64,000 nucleotides of DNA, taken from Kitagawia praeruptora. Lineage: Eukaryota > Streptophyta > Magnoliopsida > Apiales > Apiaceae. Position 1 is the stretch's first letter, and the number at the start of each line of letters is the position of its first letter. A model generated the notes under the pieces. It searched no databases and was not told the DNA's origin. It saw nothing but the letters and a program-made list of their open reading frames with translations. Positions 9,949 to 21,300 of this stretch are shown piece by piece. Position numbers and translations under genes: made by a program. The stretch is from positions 63,721,501 to 63,785,500 of the forward strand of contig CM075354.1 of NCBI GenBank assembly GCA_037693485.1, in the 5' to 3' direction.

Positions 9949-10659
9949 GTACACGGGTTGATAAAACCGACCAACCCGATCCAAACCGACACTATTTCAT
10001 CCGATCCAAATCGATTTTTTTAAACCTATATATAATTGGATTGAAAAAGCGTTAAACCGATTTAAATGGGTTGGGTACGGGTTTTAATTTTTTTAACCGA
10101 ACCAACCCAACCCGATTAAAAAATAAATTAATTTAATAAAATAATTTTTATATCCATGATCCATTATAACATTGGCCCATTTACATTTGATAGTATATCA
10201 AGATTGAAAGCAGAGTACCTACTGCAGTACTGCGTAGCAGTAGTGCTAACAGGTCTTTGTACCAGTCATGTATATTCATATATTTTGTCATGCAAACCAT
10301 TAAAATACATGAAGATTACTGAGAGGAAGTAGCAACATTTTATCTGTTATAGAAATTATGAGATGCAAGGCGTATGCTAAATTTTTATCGCAATCATGTT
10401 ATGCTGAAACGTATTAAACATATGCTGAAACCTTTCATTTTTTCAACAACCACAAAAATGATAACAAATTTTTATGTATTTTTTTTAATATTTATTCATA
10501 ACCCGTCCAGCCCGATCCAAACCGATTGGATTGGATTGGATTGGGTTGGATTATAAAATTAATTTTAGTGGATTGGGTTGAAAATTTTTCAAACCGATTA
10601 AATTGGTTTGGGTCAAAAATTTCTTCCAATCCGCCCAACCCGAACCGTGTACACCCCTA
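9949..10659 (-). mobile_element. second hAT copy, inner end damaged
   Basis: Inverted copy of the element at 7483-8170. The outer end (CGTGTACACCCCTA, to 10659) and its 8-bp flank TTGGCTAA (10660-10667, the complement of TTAGCCAA) are kept, showing that it was copied together with its flank rather than inserted independently. The inner end lacks the last bases of the TIR and has no matching target duplication. Confidence 0.82.
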
Positions 10660-11273
10660 TTGGCTAACCTTATTTTAAGGACATATGGACTTATTTTCGA
10701 GTAAAAATTTTATATTTTGATAATTTTTTTTATACAAGTATTTAATGTATGTTTGAGATTCAATAAGTTGCAAAAATAAGTTGGAAAGTTAGGAATCTCT
10801 AACTTTGTCTTAAAATAAGTTGACTTATTCAGGAAAAAAGTTTCCCCAAACACCCCCATAATAAGTACTAGCTTATAGTTCATGTGAATCATGGATTTTT
10901 TTTAATATTTTTTTACTTATTAGAATATTTTATAAAATAATGTAGATATTTAATAATAAAATACAAAAAATAGATTATATAAACTTTTAATTACTATTGA
11001 GTGTACAAAAAAAGTGTACCAAATTACCAACTTAGTTTGATTATTTTATCCTTATATCATCATTATATATATATATATATATATATTGTCCATAATTTTG
11101 GTCACTGTACTACTAAAATAATCTCAATCGTCGAATTTAATATTTTTAAATATAGACGATCAAGATTATATCATATAAAAAAAATGATAATCTAAAATTG
11201 ATATGATAAAAAAAAATTAGAATTGAATTTTAAAAAGAAAATTATAATATGAAAAGGATATAATTAAAAAAAT
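9949..11273 (-). repeat. right arm of the inverted duplication
   Basis: Reverse complement of 6864-8165. Its inner border (9949) falls inside the terminal inverted repeat of the hAT copy: the expected GGGGTG end is replaced by ATATATG just before GTACACGGG. The duplication therefore stops at, or was cut by, the hAT end. The outer border (about 11273) matches the place where the left arm meets the LTR of element A. Confidence 0.88.
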
Positions 11274-11759
11274 ATCAATTGAATTTTATTTATTTTTTAT
11301 TAATATTAAAGAAAGTTCATAATATTTCTGATTTGGGCTCTATTTCGAGATCTAAAAATCAGATTTGGATGATTTTACAGTTCACAAGAAGCTCATAAAA
11401 TTATCTTTAATTTAGTGATAATTTAACAATTATCATCGAAGTGAAAACACTCAGAATCTCAAGAGAAAAATAATTACGAATTTTTACATTAATCTTATTC
11501 AGTTTAGAAAACCTACCTTGAAAATCCTATCCAATGTAAAAAACCTAATTATTAATGATTTAAAGCAATAACATACATTTTTTCGAATTTCAATATCAAT
11601 ACTTTTTTTAGTTTACATGTTAAAATATAAAATATTTTTTATACTCGATCCAACGTTTTATATCTATTTATTTTAAGCAAGACTAGCGACTACCAAAGTT
11701 TTGAATAAAATCACTCTTATACTTATTATTAAAACTTTATTTGCTTGTTAGTAGAACTA
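11274..11759. other. AT-rich spacer, no feature seen
   Basis: Strongly AT-rich DNA between the inverted duplication and the Helitron. Only short chance open frames; no repeat border or gene seen. Confidence 0.5.
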
Positions 11760-12245
11760 TCTATATATATTATAATGTTTGGAGATCGGAAAGCTACCAG
11801 AAACGTTCAAGATATTTTTCTTGAATTTTCATTTTTTTGAATTTTTTATTAAAATTGTTTATTTGCATTAAATAGCTCTTAACGACATATTAATTAGTCA
11901 TTAATTATACCTAATAAATATATATTAATTTTTTTTATTTATAAAATTAGAAAACTTTAATTCGACATTATAATTATTATTTCAATATTAAATATTAATT
12001 ACATATATAATTAAGTTTACATTGAGTCCTTTTTTATTTCTTATCGAATAATACTACAATTTCAATTCGGACAATTGTAGTATTGACGACCCTTAACTTC
12101 TTAAGAAATCTTTATTATTAGTGATTAGGAAATCGTAATAAATTATGGAAGTAATAAATTTTCGCTTAACACCTGTAATAAAAATAATACAAAGAGTTTT
12201 TATTTTTACACATAAATAAATTACACATGAATTATGACCAAATCG

Positions 12246-12300
12246 ATTAAATCTATCTATATCTATATCTATATGTATATCTATATATCTATATATATAC
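12246..12300. repeat. TATC/TATA simple repeat at the inner Helitron start
   Basis: Alternating CTATAT and CTATC words form a microsatellite. It overlaps the probable 5' end of the inner Helitron and blurs that border. Confidence 0.7.
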
Positions 12301-14302
12301 TAATAGCAGGAGACTGGTCCGTTGAGGTGGCACCATATAAACTTATCAAGGCAATTTTCTAATTTTTTTCAAGTGCATACCTCCTTAAAAAGTGGCGCAT
12401 AGGTCTACTTCCATGTTCCAGCATTGTTTTTCATATTCTTTTAAAACACCACTAGAAATATCAATCTAAAAGCATAGCAACATCCTGGTAGCTCGTATCC
12501 TGGTGACTACGAGCCACGAGCCACGAGCCACGGGGTGCGAGGTGTCCGTGCAAAACAACAAAATCTTTGATTGAAATAGAACAAGTTGGAAATTTTATTG
12601 TCAATTTTAAAATCCAAAATAAAATAACACCAACTGATTATTAGTTATATTTATTTTTAATTTCTAATAAATTTTTTTATTATTATTTCATTAAATAATA
12701 AAATTACAATTCTTTTAAGTGATCTACTAATTACATTAGGTGTTCTATTAGATGTTCTCTATATTTAGCTAAAATTACATTGAGTATTTCACTAACTAAT
12801 TAAGAACGTTAATTAGTTATGTATAATATATATTTATAAATTTTTATTATAAAATTTATGTTCACATTTTAATTTGATATGAAAATAGTAAGAAACTTTA
12901 TGGAATTGATGAAATTCATGATATGTTAGAGGATCTACATTTTGTTTATATAATCAATTTTAAACGACTTAGTGTTTATTAAGATTTCATTAATATTTAT
13001 TTGTTGTTGAATTGGAGATAAAAAATAACTATATGTACATATTTATTCAAGATTTAATGTAAAAGTACTAGAATATGTGAGTACCATTTTGAGCACGTAT
13101 TCATGAATTAAATTTAATATTACATACAAAATATTTATTCAATAATGTTACTTTTACTTATTCAATATCAAACTTTGCAAATGTTTATCAATGTTGGATT
13201 TTTTTTTGTCAAGAAAATATAGCATTTCTCATTAATTATAACAAATCACATGCGGAACAAAATCCCAACTGACAATACGAAAAACAAACAGACAAGCTAA
13301 CACAATTAGCTGATTTGTTTCCTAATCATTTAACAAGCAGAATTTAAACATTATTGAAGCTAAATATGAAATCGAAAACATCCCAATCAATCCAAATTGC
13401 ACTGACATCCCTGAATAAAGTAATATCACAATTGACCTTAGCACATAAGAACTATCAGTAGCCCAGTGTTCAGACATCCCAATTACATAAATTGAGGTTG
13501 AAGAAACTGCACCCCAACTATTTAATTGCCGAGTACTAGCTATAGACATGTCGTAAGTGAAACCCCTCAAAGAATGAACGATCTTCGTTTGTGAAAGGCG
13601 AGTTCTTGCAATAATCACCACCGCTCTAGCCTCGATTCGGGCTTTTCAGATCTTCCAAGACACCAATTAAATCATTATCAAAGGACCAAATTAACAAAAC
13701 AAAACACCCAAAACATAGGAAACACTCCAAAAGGAGAGACACAAACAATTCCAAAAGATGAGACATAAAACACCCAAAAAATGGATACAAGAATAAAAAA
13801 TCTCACCCAAAGATGAAGATTATTAAAAATTATTGAAGCAAAAAACAAAAAAGAAAACAAGAGAAAGGAGGAAAAGGGTGTATGGTTATGGTTGTTTAGA
13901 TTGAGTGTAGGTAGGTAAGGAGTAGAGGGGGAGAGGAGGGGGCGGGTGAGGAGAGAGATGAGAGTGATGGGGTCGATTCTCATTAAGATTTTTTCTCTAT
14001 GGGTTGCTCGGTCTACTTACTTCTTTTAAATTAGATATAAAAGCATTTTATATGTGAGAAAACATGTTTCGACAATATTTTCGAAAATATTATTATTAAT
14101 ATTTAAAAGTTTAACTAAAACATGTTTCTTTCCACTAATTCTTTTTTCTATGATTCTTAAACATTTAAATTTAATTACATTTCACACAAATTTCAGTTCA
14201 TCGTATCAAATTCCAAATAATAAAATTCAACGAAAAATGATGTTATATATACGATTTTTAATAATCATTTTGTGCCGCGCGTAGCGCGGCTTTGTTATCT
14301 AG
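12252..14302 (+). mobile_element. Helitron, non-autonomous (nested inside the outer one)
   Basis: The 3' end is clear: a perfect hairpin GCCGCGC-GTA-GCGCGGC (14274-14290), then TTTGTTAT and CTAG (14299-14302), followed by T. The 5' end lies in the TCTATATC-type simple repeat (12246-12300), just before TAATAGCAGGAGACTGG, so the exact first base cannot be fixed. Typical plant Helitron starts have this TCTATATATA...AGCAGG look. No helicase gene; it carries sequence of gene-like base composition (see 13322-13983). Confidence 0.72.
13322..13983 (-). pseudogene. possible captured gene fragment in the inner Helitron
   Basis: Two open stretches on the minus strand, 13983-13678 (101 codons, starting MRIDPITLISLLTRP) and 13621-13322 (99 codons, MVIIARTRLSQTK), sit in a region less AT-rich than the surroundings. 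The first begins with a CT-rich leader like that of plant 5' ends; the second is hydrophobic at its C-terminus and closes with TAG. I do not recognise either protein. Helitrons often pick up gene pieces, which would explain them, but chance open frames cannot be excluded. Confidence 0.3.
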
Positions 14303-15104
14303 TATTCAATAATAAGAAGGGAATTTTGATAATCAAAACGAAATAGAAGTAGATTTCATAAATCGAATAGAATTTTTAAAGTAAAAAATCGTCAATTTCT
14401 TCTCTGTTTTGTTTTTGCATAGTTTTAATTGGAAAATTATTGTTGAATCATCACTAAATTAAAGAATATTTTGTTAATTCATGTGGCATGGGCTATAAAA
14501 TCATTCAAATCAAATTTTAAGAATTCAAGATAGGGCACAATTATTAAATTGAACGTGTAAAATCTTATTTTTATCAATTTTTCAATAACAATTTGATATA
14601 TAAATTATTAACATATAAACATTGAATAAATTTAATATAATTATAGATATTAAAAAAGTTGTCGTGCGTTACACGAGTTATAAGCTAGTTATATCCTTAT
14701 ATAAGAAGGATCTTATCTAAATTTTTGGTCTGGTCTGGTCACTGTACTACCAAAATGTTAGGTCCCAAATCGGGGGAAATAATCTAGAAGGGAGGTTGAA
14801 TAGCCTATTGTCTTTTTAAACCTTTTTGAAAAATTGGACTTAGGCGTTTTTAACTTTGCTTCCTCTTTAAAATAAATTACTTAATCGAAAGTAATTAAAT
14901 AAACAATAAAGAGCGCGGAAGCAAAGTAAAGAGAAAGAAAGCAGAGACACAATCAATTTTATCCTGGTTCGCGATGGTGCAACCCCTAATGGATTCGCTC
15001 ACCCCTACTCCAGTCCCCGAGCTCCTCCCCGGAATCGTGATTTTTCCACTATAAGTAAAACTCCTTATAGTAGGCGGAGAAGCCTTTACAAAGCTATGTA
15101 TTTT

Positions 15105-15405
15105 TCATAGAGCCTAACTACCCGTTACCCCCTCAAAACACCAATGTCTAACCCTTGCTAGACTTATCTTGGAGCGTAACTCCCCGCTACCTCCTCAAAA
15201 AATAAAGCAAACCCATTACTAGTTTATTTTGGAACGTAACTCCCCATTACTTCCCCACATGCAATAAGACCTTACGAGTTTATCTTGGAGCGTAGCTTCT
15301 CCTACTACCTCCTCAAAATCACGCAAGAAAACCACTTACTAGTTTATCTTGGTACGTAAGTTCCCGTTACTACCTCACAACTAAGCAAGAAAAAACCCTA
15401 CCTTG
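15105..15405. repeat. degenerate tandem repeat, unit about 70-80 bp
   Basis: Four to five copies built from ACTAGTTTATCTTGGAGCG, TAACTCCCCGTTAC and TACCTCCTCAAAA-like words, each diverged by about a quarter. Lies inside the unclassified block. Confidence 0.65.
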
Positions 15406-16019
15406 CGTAGACTTAGTATCTACACCCTTTAACGAACTTTAATCTTAGGTATTAGGTCTCGGGTCTTTTCTCCTCTTCACGGTGCAAAGATACCCAACTC
15501 CTCGTCGACGTATCTAAAATTTGGGTCTTAGAGCGAGAATCACCTCACTTCACCTCAGGTCAAAGGATGTAATACAAGTACCACGACTTGGCAAATCCTT
15601 ATTTTGACGAAATAAGCGTGTACTAGTATACAACTAGAACAAGTGGGTTAATAAAAATATTAACAAGTCCAACAAGTTAATATTAATTAAAACCATCTAT
15701 ATAAACACTATATTTATTTGTGTTTGCCGAATAAATATTATGTATAAATACACACCTACGTGTGAGCTCACCACGAAAACGTATTTGCTCTTTAAGTTGT
15801 TTTAAGGCTTTAACAGACAAGTCAAGCAAATAACAAGCTAACAAACGTTCGGATGGTTTTAATTTTTAACTATATAGGCCGAATGGCACTATATCCTATG
15901 GCCTTAAAAATTAAACCAAGTGAAGGTCGAGTGAGTTACAAATATTCCGAGAAATATTGAACGAGCTATTAACCTTATAGTAACCTTATAGTGTGTGAGC
16001 AAGAGTGTACAAATATATA

Positions 16020-16250
16020 CTCCCTCCGTCCCACCCATTTGTTAACATTTCAAAATAGGGTGTCTGACATGCATTTTAAGGTGGATTTTAAGGATAGTTG
16101 TATAATTTATTTTTAAATTTTTTTGGGATAAAAATAGAACAATCCTATTTTTATACAAAAAAAAGAAAGTTTTAAAAATAATTTATGAAACTATCCTTAA
16201 AATTCGCCATAAAGTGACAAAAAAATGTTGATAATTGGGTGGGATAAGGA
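16020..16250. mobile_element. decayed Stowaway-type MITE (231 bp)
   Basis: The left end CTCCCTCCGTCCCACCC follows TA (16018-16019); the right end GGGTGGGATAAGGA is a mutated inverted copy followed by TA (16251-16252). The arms still pair over most of their length (AAGGATAGTTG against AAACTATCCTT). Related to, but older than, the MITE at 8648. Confidence 0.8.
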
Positions 16251-17869
16251 TATAGCCGAATAAACAATTAAAGGGAATTTTCACACTAATGCAAGCGTAA
16301 ATTTAAATGTGAGTGCAAGATAATTAAACAATGACGCAACGCACACGAACGTTAAATAAACACCACACGCAACAGACGGCCGAAGCCTAAGTATCAAACA
16401 CAAGTACAAAAATTAAACAATTAAGCACACGCACGAGTATATAACACACACAAAAAAATAACTAGTTTATCACCTTTGACTTTATCCGAGCGGCTCGATG
16501 GCCAAAGCAAAGATTGCTCTTAATTATAGCTAATCACAAAGGATACGAACTAGGTTCCGGGACAACAAAAAGTAATTAACAAATAACCCTTGAGTTCTAG
16601 GAAGAAAACAAGTGAAATAAGTTAGGATCGGAAGCAAACTCACCACGATTTAGAAGCCGAAAGGGGTCAAGGATAAGGCCAACAAGGAGGCACGTTCTGG
16701 TTGACTAAAATGGCTCTCTAAACTCTTCTAAGGACTACCAAGAATCGACCTAGAGGCTGCTTAAACAAAGAAGAAAGGTTGGTGTATTTTTGAGCTAGTT
16801 TTGGTGGTAAAATCAAGCCATAATGATGAATAAAAGTGGATGAACAAAGGCTTGATGCTAGAAACTTTTTACAGCATTTAAGATCTGAGATATAAGGTGT
16901 TTCTAGGATGTTTTTACCAGCATAACAATGGCTCAAAGTTCTTCATGAGAAATGGTGGAAGTGGGTGTGTTTATATAGGCAAAAATGGTGAAAAAGTGGT
17001 CCAATAAGAGCATGACACATGACACCAACCTATAAACAATGGGGAAAGGAAATTTCCTGGAAATTATAGCTAACTTGGTCCCCAATCTACATATATTAAT
17101 CATCTGTACATGTATAAAGGTTATATAATAGTTTGTTTTACCCGATTAAACCGAAACTACGCAAACCAACACGAAACACCCATTTTTCATTTCTATATGA
17201 AAAATATTTGTAAAAATATGAGACCAATGCTAAAAGGTACTCATTTTTGCATGCAAAAATAACCAAAACTTATTTTAGTTATTCTAGTGACAATCCCAAA
17301 ATTTCAAGTCAAAATAACATGTGGATGTATTTTATTTAAAAATATTTCGATTAATCACCTTTACGCGACGGAATAAAATACATTAGTCTTTTAACGGAAC
17401 TAAACGACTCCAAGACTAAAGTTTTGACTTGAAATATATTCATAAATAATATTCCTTATGAAATGATGACTATGAGGTCCAAGGAATAATTAAGATGAAT
17501 ATTTTACGATTTTATCCATTAAAATAAAATAGTTTGGATTTTCGGGATAAAATACATTTTGGGATTTTGGTTAGGGATTTTCGAGAATATTTTGATATAT
17601 GTGCCTTAAGCCGTTAGCCGGAATAATGTGGCAATATTCCTTAGGATAGAATATATCATTGATTAGATATATCTAGTCCAAAGTCAATATGTCGTCTAGG
17701 TTCGAGAAAACGTTTTGTCGTTCTAACTCGGACTCGTTTGTCACTTCTAATATTTCTAAGGGAGGAGTTACTAGATGACGTTGTCAACTTCCTAAATCTA
17801 ATTTAACTTTCACTTTTGTTAATTGACAAATCACCAAAATCTACAAGCGAAAGAAATCATAATAACACA

Positions 17870-18279
17870 TTTGACACACAGTATTCGAAACATATGCAAT
17901 TTATAGTAAGATGTAGTTAAATTTAAATATTGCAATAATTTTCAGGCAAATATAAGAAAAAAGGACGGAGGATCGAGGAGTGGACATAAAAGTATAATTT
18001 ACGGAACATAAAAACCAAATTTCTACTGAAAGTAGGCCCAATGACATGAAGCCACAAAAAAGAAAGAAAATAAACAAAAAGCTAGCAGGTAACAGATTCT
18101 CCATAAAGACCATGACACATTTCTACAGCTAGGTATATCAAGCCATATCAGTCTTTACTCAAGGTGATTGTTTCATTTCCAAAAATTATTGTAAAGATCA
18201 ACTTACTACTTCACTTTATACTCAGTAATAGAAGCTACAAGCATGAAGTTTTTGCGCAATGTTGTTGACCTGATTCATC
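17870..18279. other. region downstream of the LisH gene
   Basis: Likely 3' untranslated and flanking sequence of the minus-strand gene that ends at 18338. No further exon was found. A second frame just past the stop remains open to TGA at 18280-18282 (see the gene entry). Confidence 0.4.
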
Positions 18280-18337
18280 TCAACTAATCTTTCGTGGTTC
18301 GTTTCTTTCACTGCCGAATTCCCTACCAGAAGATTGC

Positions 18338-21300
18338 TCAGGATGCTGACCCGAACCTGCTGTTTGCTTCTTGCACTACCTGACGAATAAACAGTAAAAA
18401 TTCATCTGGTACACGAGACTGGTATGAAAGAAGATCAGGTCCCTGGCAATATATAAATCAAAATTAGAAATGAACATGGTTGTGAACCAATGGAACAATA
18501 TGCAACAGCAACTACAAAAGAAATTTGTTAGATATGCTAAAATATGTCGATCACTTACCGGCACGACTGCCAAACCTGTTGGTGGCAATTGGTTATTCCA
18601 GTTGACTTCACCTGAAAAGTAGATTATGAGTGTTGTTAACTCAAACCTTATCTGCAAGCCGACTCTTAGTGATCAACTGTAAACTACTCGTTTAATGATT
18701 AAAGGACTAAGTCGAAACATAAGAAAAAACGAGAATCATATTCACTTTATTGTTATACACCATAAACAGTATAATTATCATTATAATTGCTTACAATATT
18801 TAAGAGACTACCTAGAGCTGAAAAGTTATCTACAACTGGAAAATTGACCAGATAAGCAAATTGATATCCTAACAAGTTCGAGGACAAGATTTAATGTACT
18901 TTGTCTAGCTATCTTTTGCATTCATCCCAAGCACCATTAATGAATATATTATATGCCATCTAGGTTGCTTCTCTTCCCCAAATTAAGTTTAGCTTTATAC
19001 TTATCAACCATAATGATAGAAAATAAATAGTGCAAGTAGAAATAAAGTTATTTGCATAATTGAAAAGGAAACATAGTGAAATATATTTGCATAAAAGCTT
19101 AATCACCAATATTTTGCATAATAAATTTACGTATTTAAAAAAGACTTTTGGACATAAGCACATGCAGTTTTTTGCTTTTTAAAAACATTGGTGGAAGGAG
19201 GATCAAACAAAACAACTACTTAAATATATGCCTACCAGTAACCACCCATATATTGTACCCCTTATATTAAGCAACATCTGGAGAAACTTATGTTTGAAAA
19301 ATACTTATAATATTATCAGTTAAACAAACGAAGATTGAAGCCAAGATGTTGCAAAAATTTTCTCTACAAGTCAATTCAAGAAGCTTTCAAGATTTCAGAC
19401 AAACCTGCATGATCTGCCACTATTGCAGATGTGGAATTCGGTCCTACAGGACGACTTAACTCCATTTCGTCAAACCATCCTAGACCATAATCCTTAGGAT
19501 CCTGCAACATAAGTAAGACTCAGTTTACATTCAGTTTTTGGTATCTGGATGCACATAGAATCAATCATTTTGATGCAGCCGTACCTCAGTAACCTGAGCA
19601 GGAGTTTCCACAGTAGGTGGTAGCTGCAGGTGGCTGTAACTGACAAAAATGACAAAACCATTATGTGTAATTATCAAGTAAATAAAATAGATTTTTCATA
19701 ATTTTTTGTGATTTGAGATGCAGTTTAAGGTTTTCAAAACATATAGTCATTTCCACTAGTTCAAATAAATACCATACTTCCAGATCATTAAACTATATAC
19801 AGCCCTTGACTATAAAGTGGCATGACCTAAATTTAACAAAATAAAACACATATGAAATTAATGTTATTATTATTTTTAATAATAATTTATATGGGCTACA
19901 TATTAATATTCAATTATATTAGCTATTTGTTTTATTGGGTTAAATAAAGTGATCAAATAAGAAGCCCATTTAGATTGTTGATTTTTGTTTGGACTAAATG
20001 AGTGGATACCCAATATACAAAGCCCAATTTAATTATAATGGGAAGTTAAATCGGGTGGTATATGAAAGGTTATAGTCCCCAATATATTAAACACGTAATA
20101 GAGTTTTTCTTCCACCCATCAGAGAGAACTTGCTGTGGAAACTTCAGGGTGTTTGATTGAGGAAGACGATAACAAGTACACAAGGACTCTACCGCTATTA
20201 CTTTATCATGGATACAGGTACGCTTCCGCCTAACGATTTAATCTCGATAATCGAATATGATGTTGCGATCCTTGTCTCTATTTTAGAGAATTAAGTGTTT
20301 AAGTGTTTATAGAATTGTTAGATTCTATCAATTGGTATCAGAGCCTCTTCATATTTTTTGATTATTGGGATGTTGTTGTATGCTAATAATCCATTTTTGA
20401 CACTGGATATGGCGTACAGTTTGAGTATTGATTTAGTTTGGTGGTTTAAGTCTGAGTGTTTTGTTTTTGCACAAGTACGTATGTTTTTTGTTATACTGTA
20501 TCACGTATCTCCTGTTAGTGATTCATGATTACATGTATTCCTATGGTATCTTTTAATGTTTGTTCTCTGTTAAGGGCATATGTTTGTCGAGGTCTTTTAT
20601 TATAATTAGTTATCAATTATTTGTTGTGATCTTAATTGATACACCCGGTACATAAAGTTGGATAATTATATTTTATATGATTCTATACATCATCATGTTT
20701 GAATCATGTTCTGGCCTGGTTTGATTACTAAGTAATCATATTTGCACTTGTCAAGAATTTTTCTTTTAATTATGTGCCCAGTTCATTTTTTTCATGGGTG
20801 TCATATCCTGACACTTTCTTAATCATACATTTTATAATGTTTTGATTTTTCCCTGGACTTAAATCTTTATTGTGATAATGATATAAGTTAAGGTTAAATG
20901 TTTTAGAAACGTTTGTGATAATTGCAGTAAAATAAAGAAATATATTTTTGTGATTTAAATTTGATTATTGGCAATTAATATTAACTTATTTATTTAAGTG
21001 GTCTAATATTTTGGAATTAGTTGATTGAAGCAATATGTTGCCAAAGTAACCTCTTTTGTGTAGATTAATTAATTTAAAAAATATTATTATGATGTTTTGA
21101 ATATTTAATTTTATGCAAATTTTATCGGCCCAAAGGAAGGTATAATTTGGCCAAAATTAAAATATTCTTGTGATAATAAGTATGTAGCAATATTGAGTTT
21201 TTTTCATGTGAGTAATACGTCGGTCCAAAGAAAGGCATATTATTTGACAGAAATTTATTGTTAATACTTGATTATTGCGTTGAGAGTACCACTTGCAAAT

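Larger units (their letters stand above)
11760..14688 (+). mobile_element. Helitron, non-autonomous (outer)
   Basis: Starts TCTATATATATTATAATG after an A (11759) and ends with a hairpin (CGTG-CGTTA-CACG, 14663-14675) followed by AGTTATAAG and CTAG (14685-14688), then T. 5'-TC, 3' hairpin plus CTRR and insertion between A and T are the Helitron signature. No Rep/helicase gene is present. Its own sequence is only about 0.9 kb, because a second Helitron occupies its middle. Confidence 0.75.
14756..17869. repeat. unclassified dispersed-type repeat block
   Basis: It begins TGTTAGGTCCC, an LTR-like start, and is unlike the host intergenic DNA around it: GC-richer, with CCCCGAGCTCCTCCCCGG (near 15015) and a degenerate tandem region (15105-15405). 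It contains no gag, pol or transposase motif. A matching CA end with a 5-bp duplication was sought near 17830-17870 and not found, so the right border is approximate. It could be a solo LTR or a non-autonomous LTR element. Confidence 0.4.

Noticed and set aside
14718..14755. Shared word GGTCACTGTACTAC between this stretch and the inverted duplication (11099-11113)
   Set aside because: Similarity covers only a short segment; not enough to call a third copy.
14756..17869. Complete LTR retrotransposon
   Set aside because: No second LTR, primer-binding site, coding domains or target duplication found.
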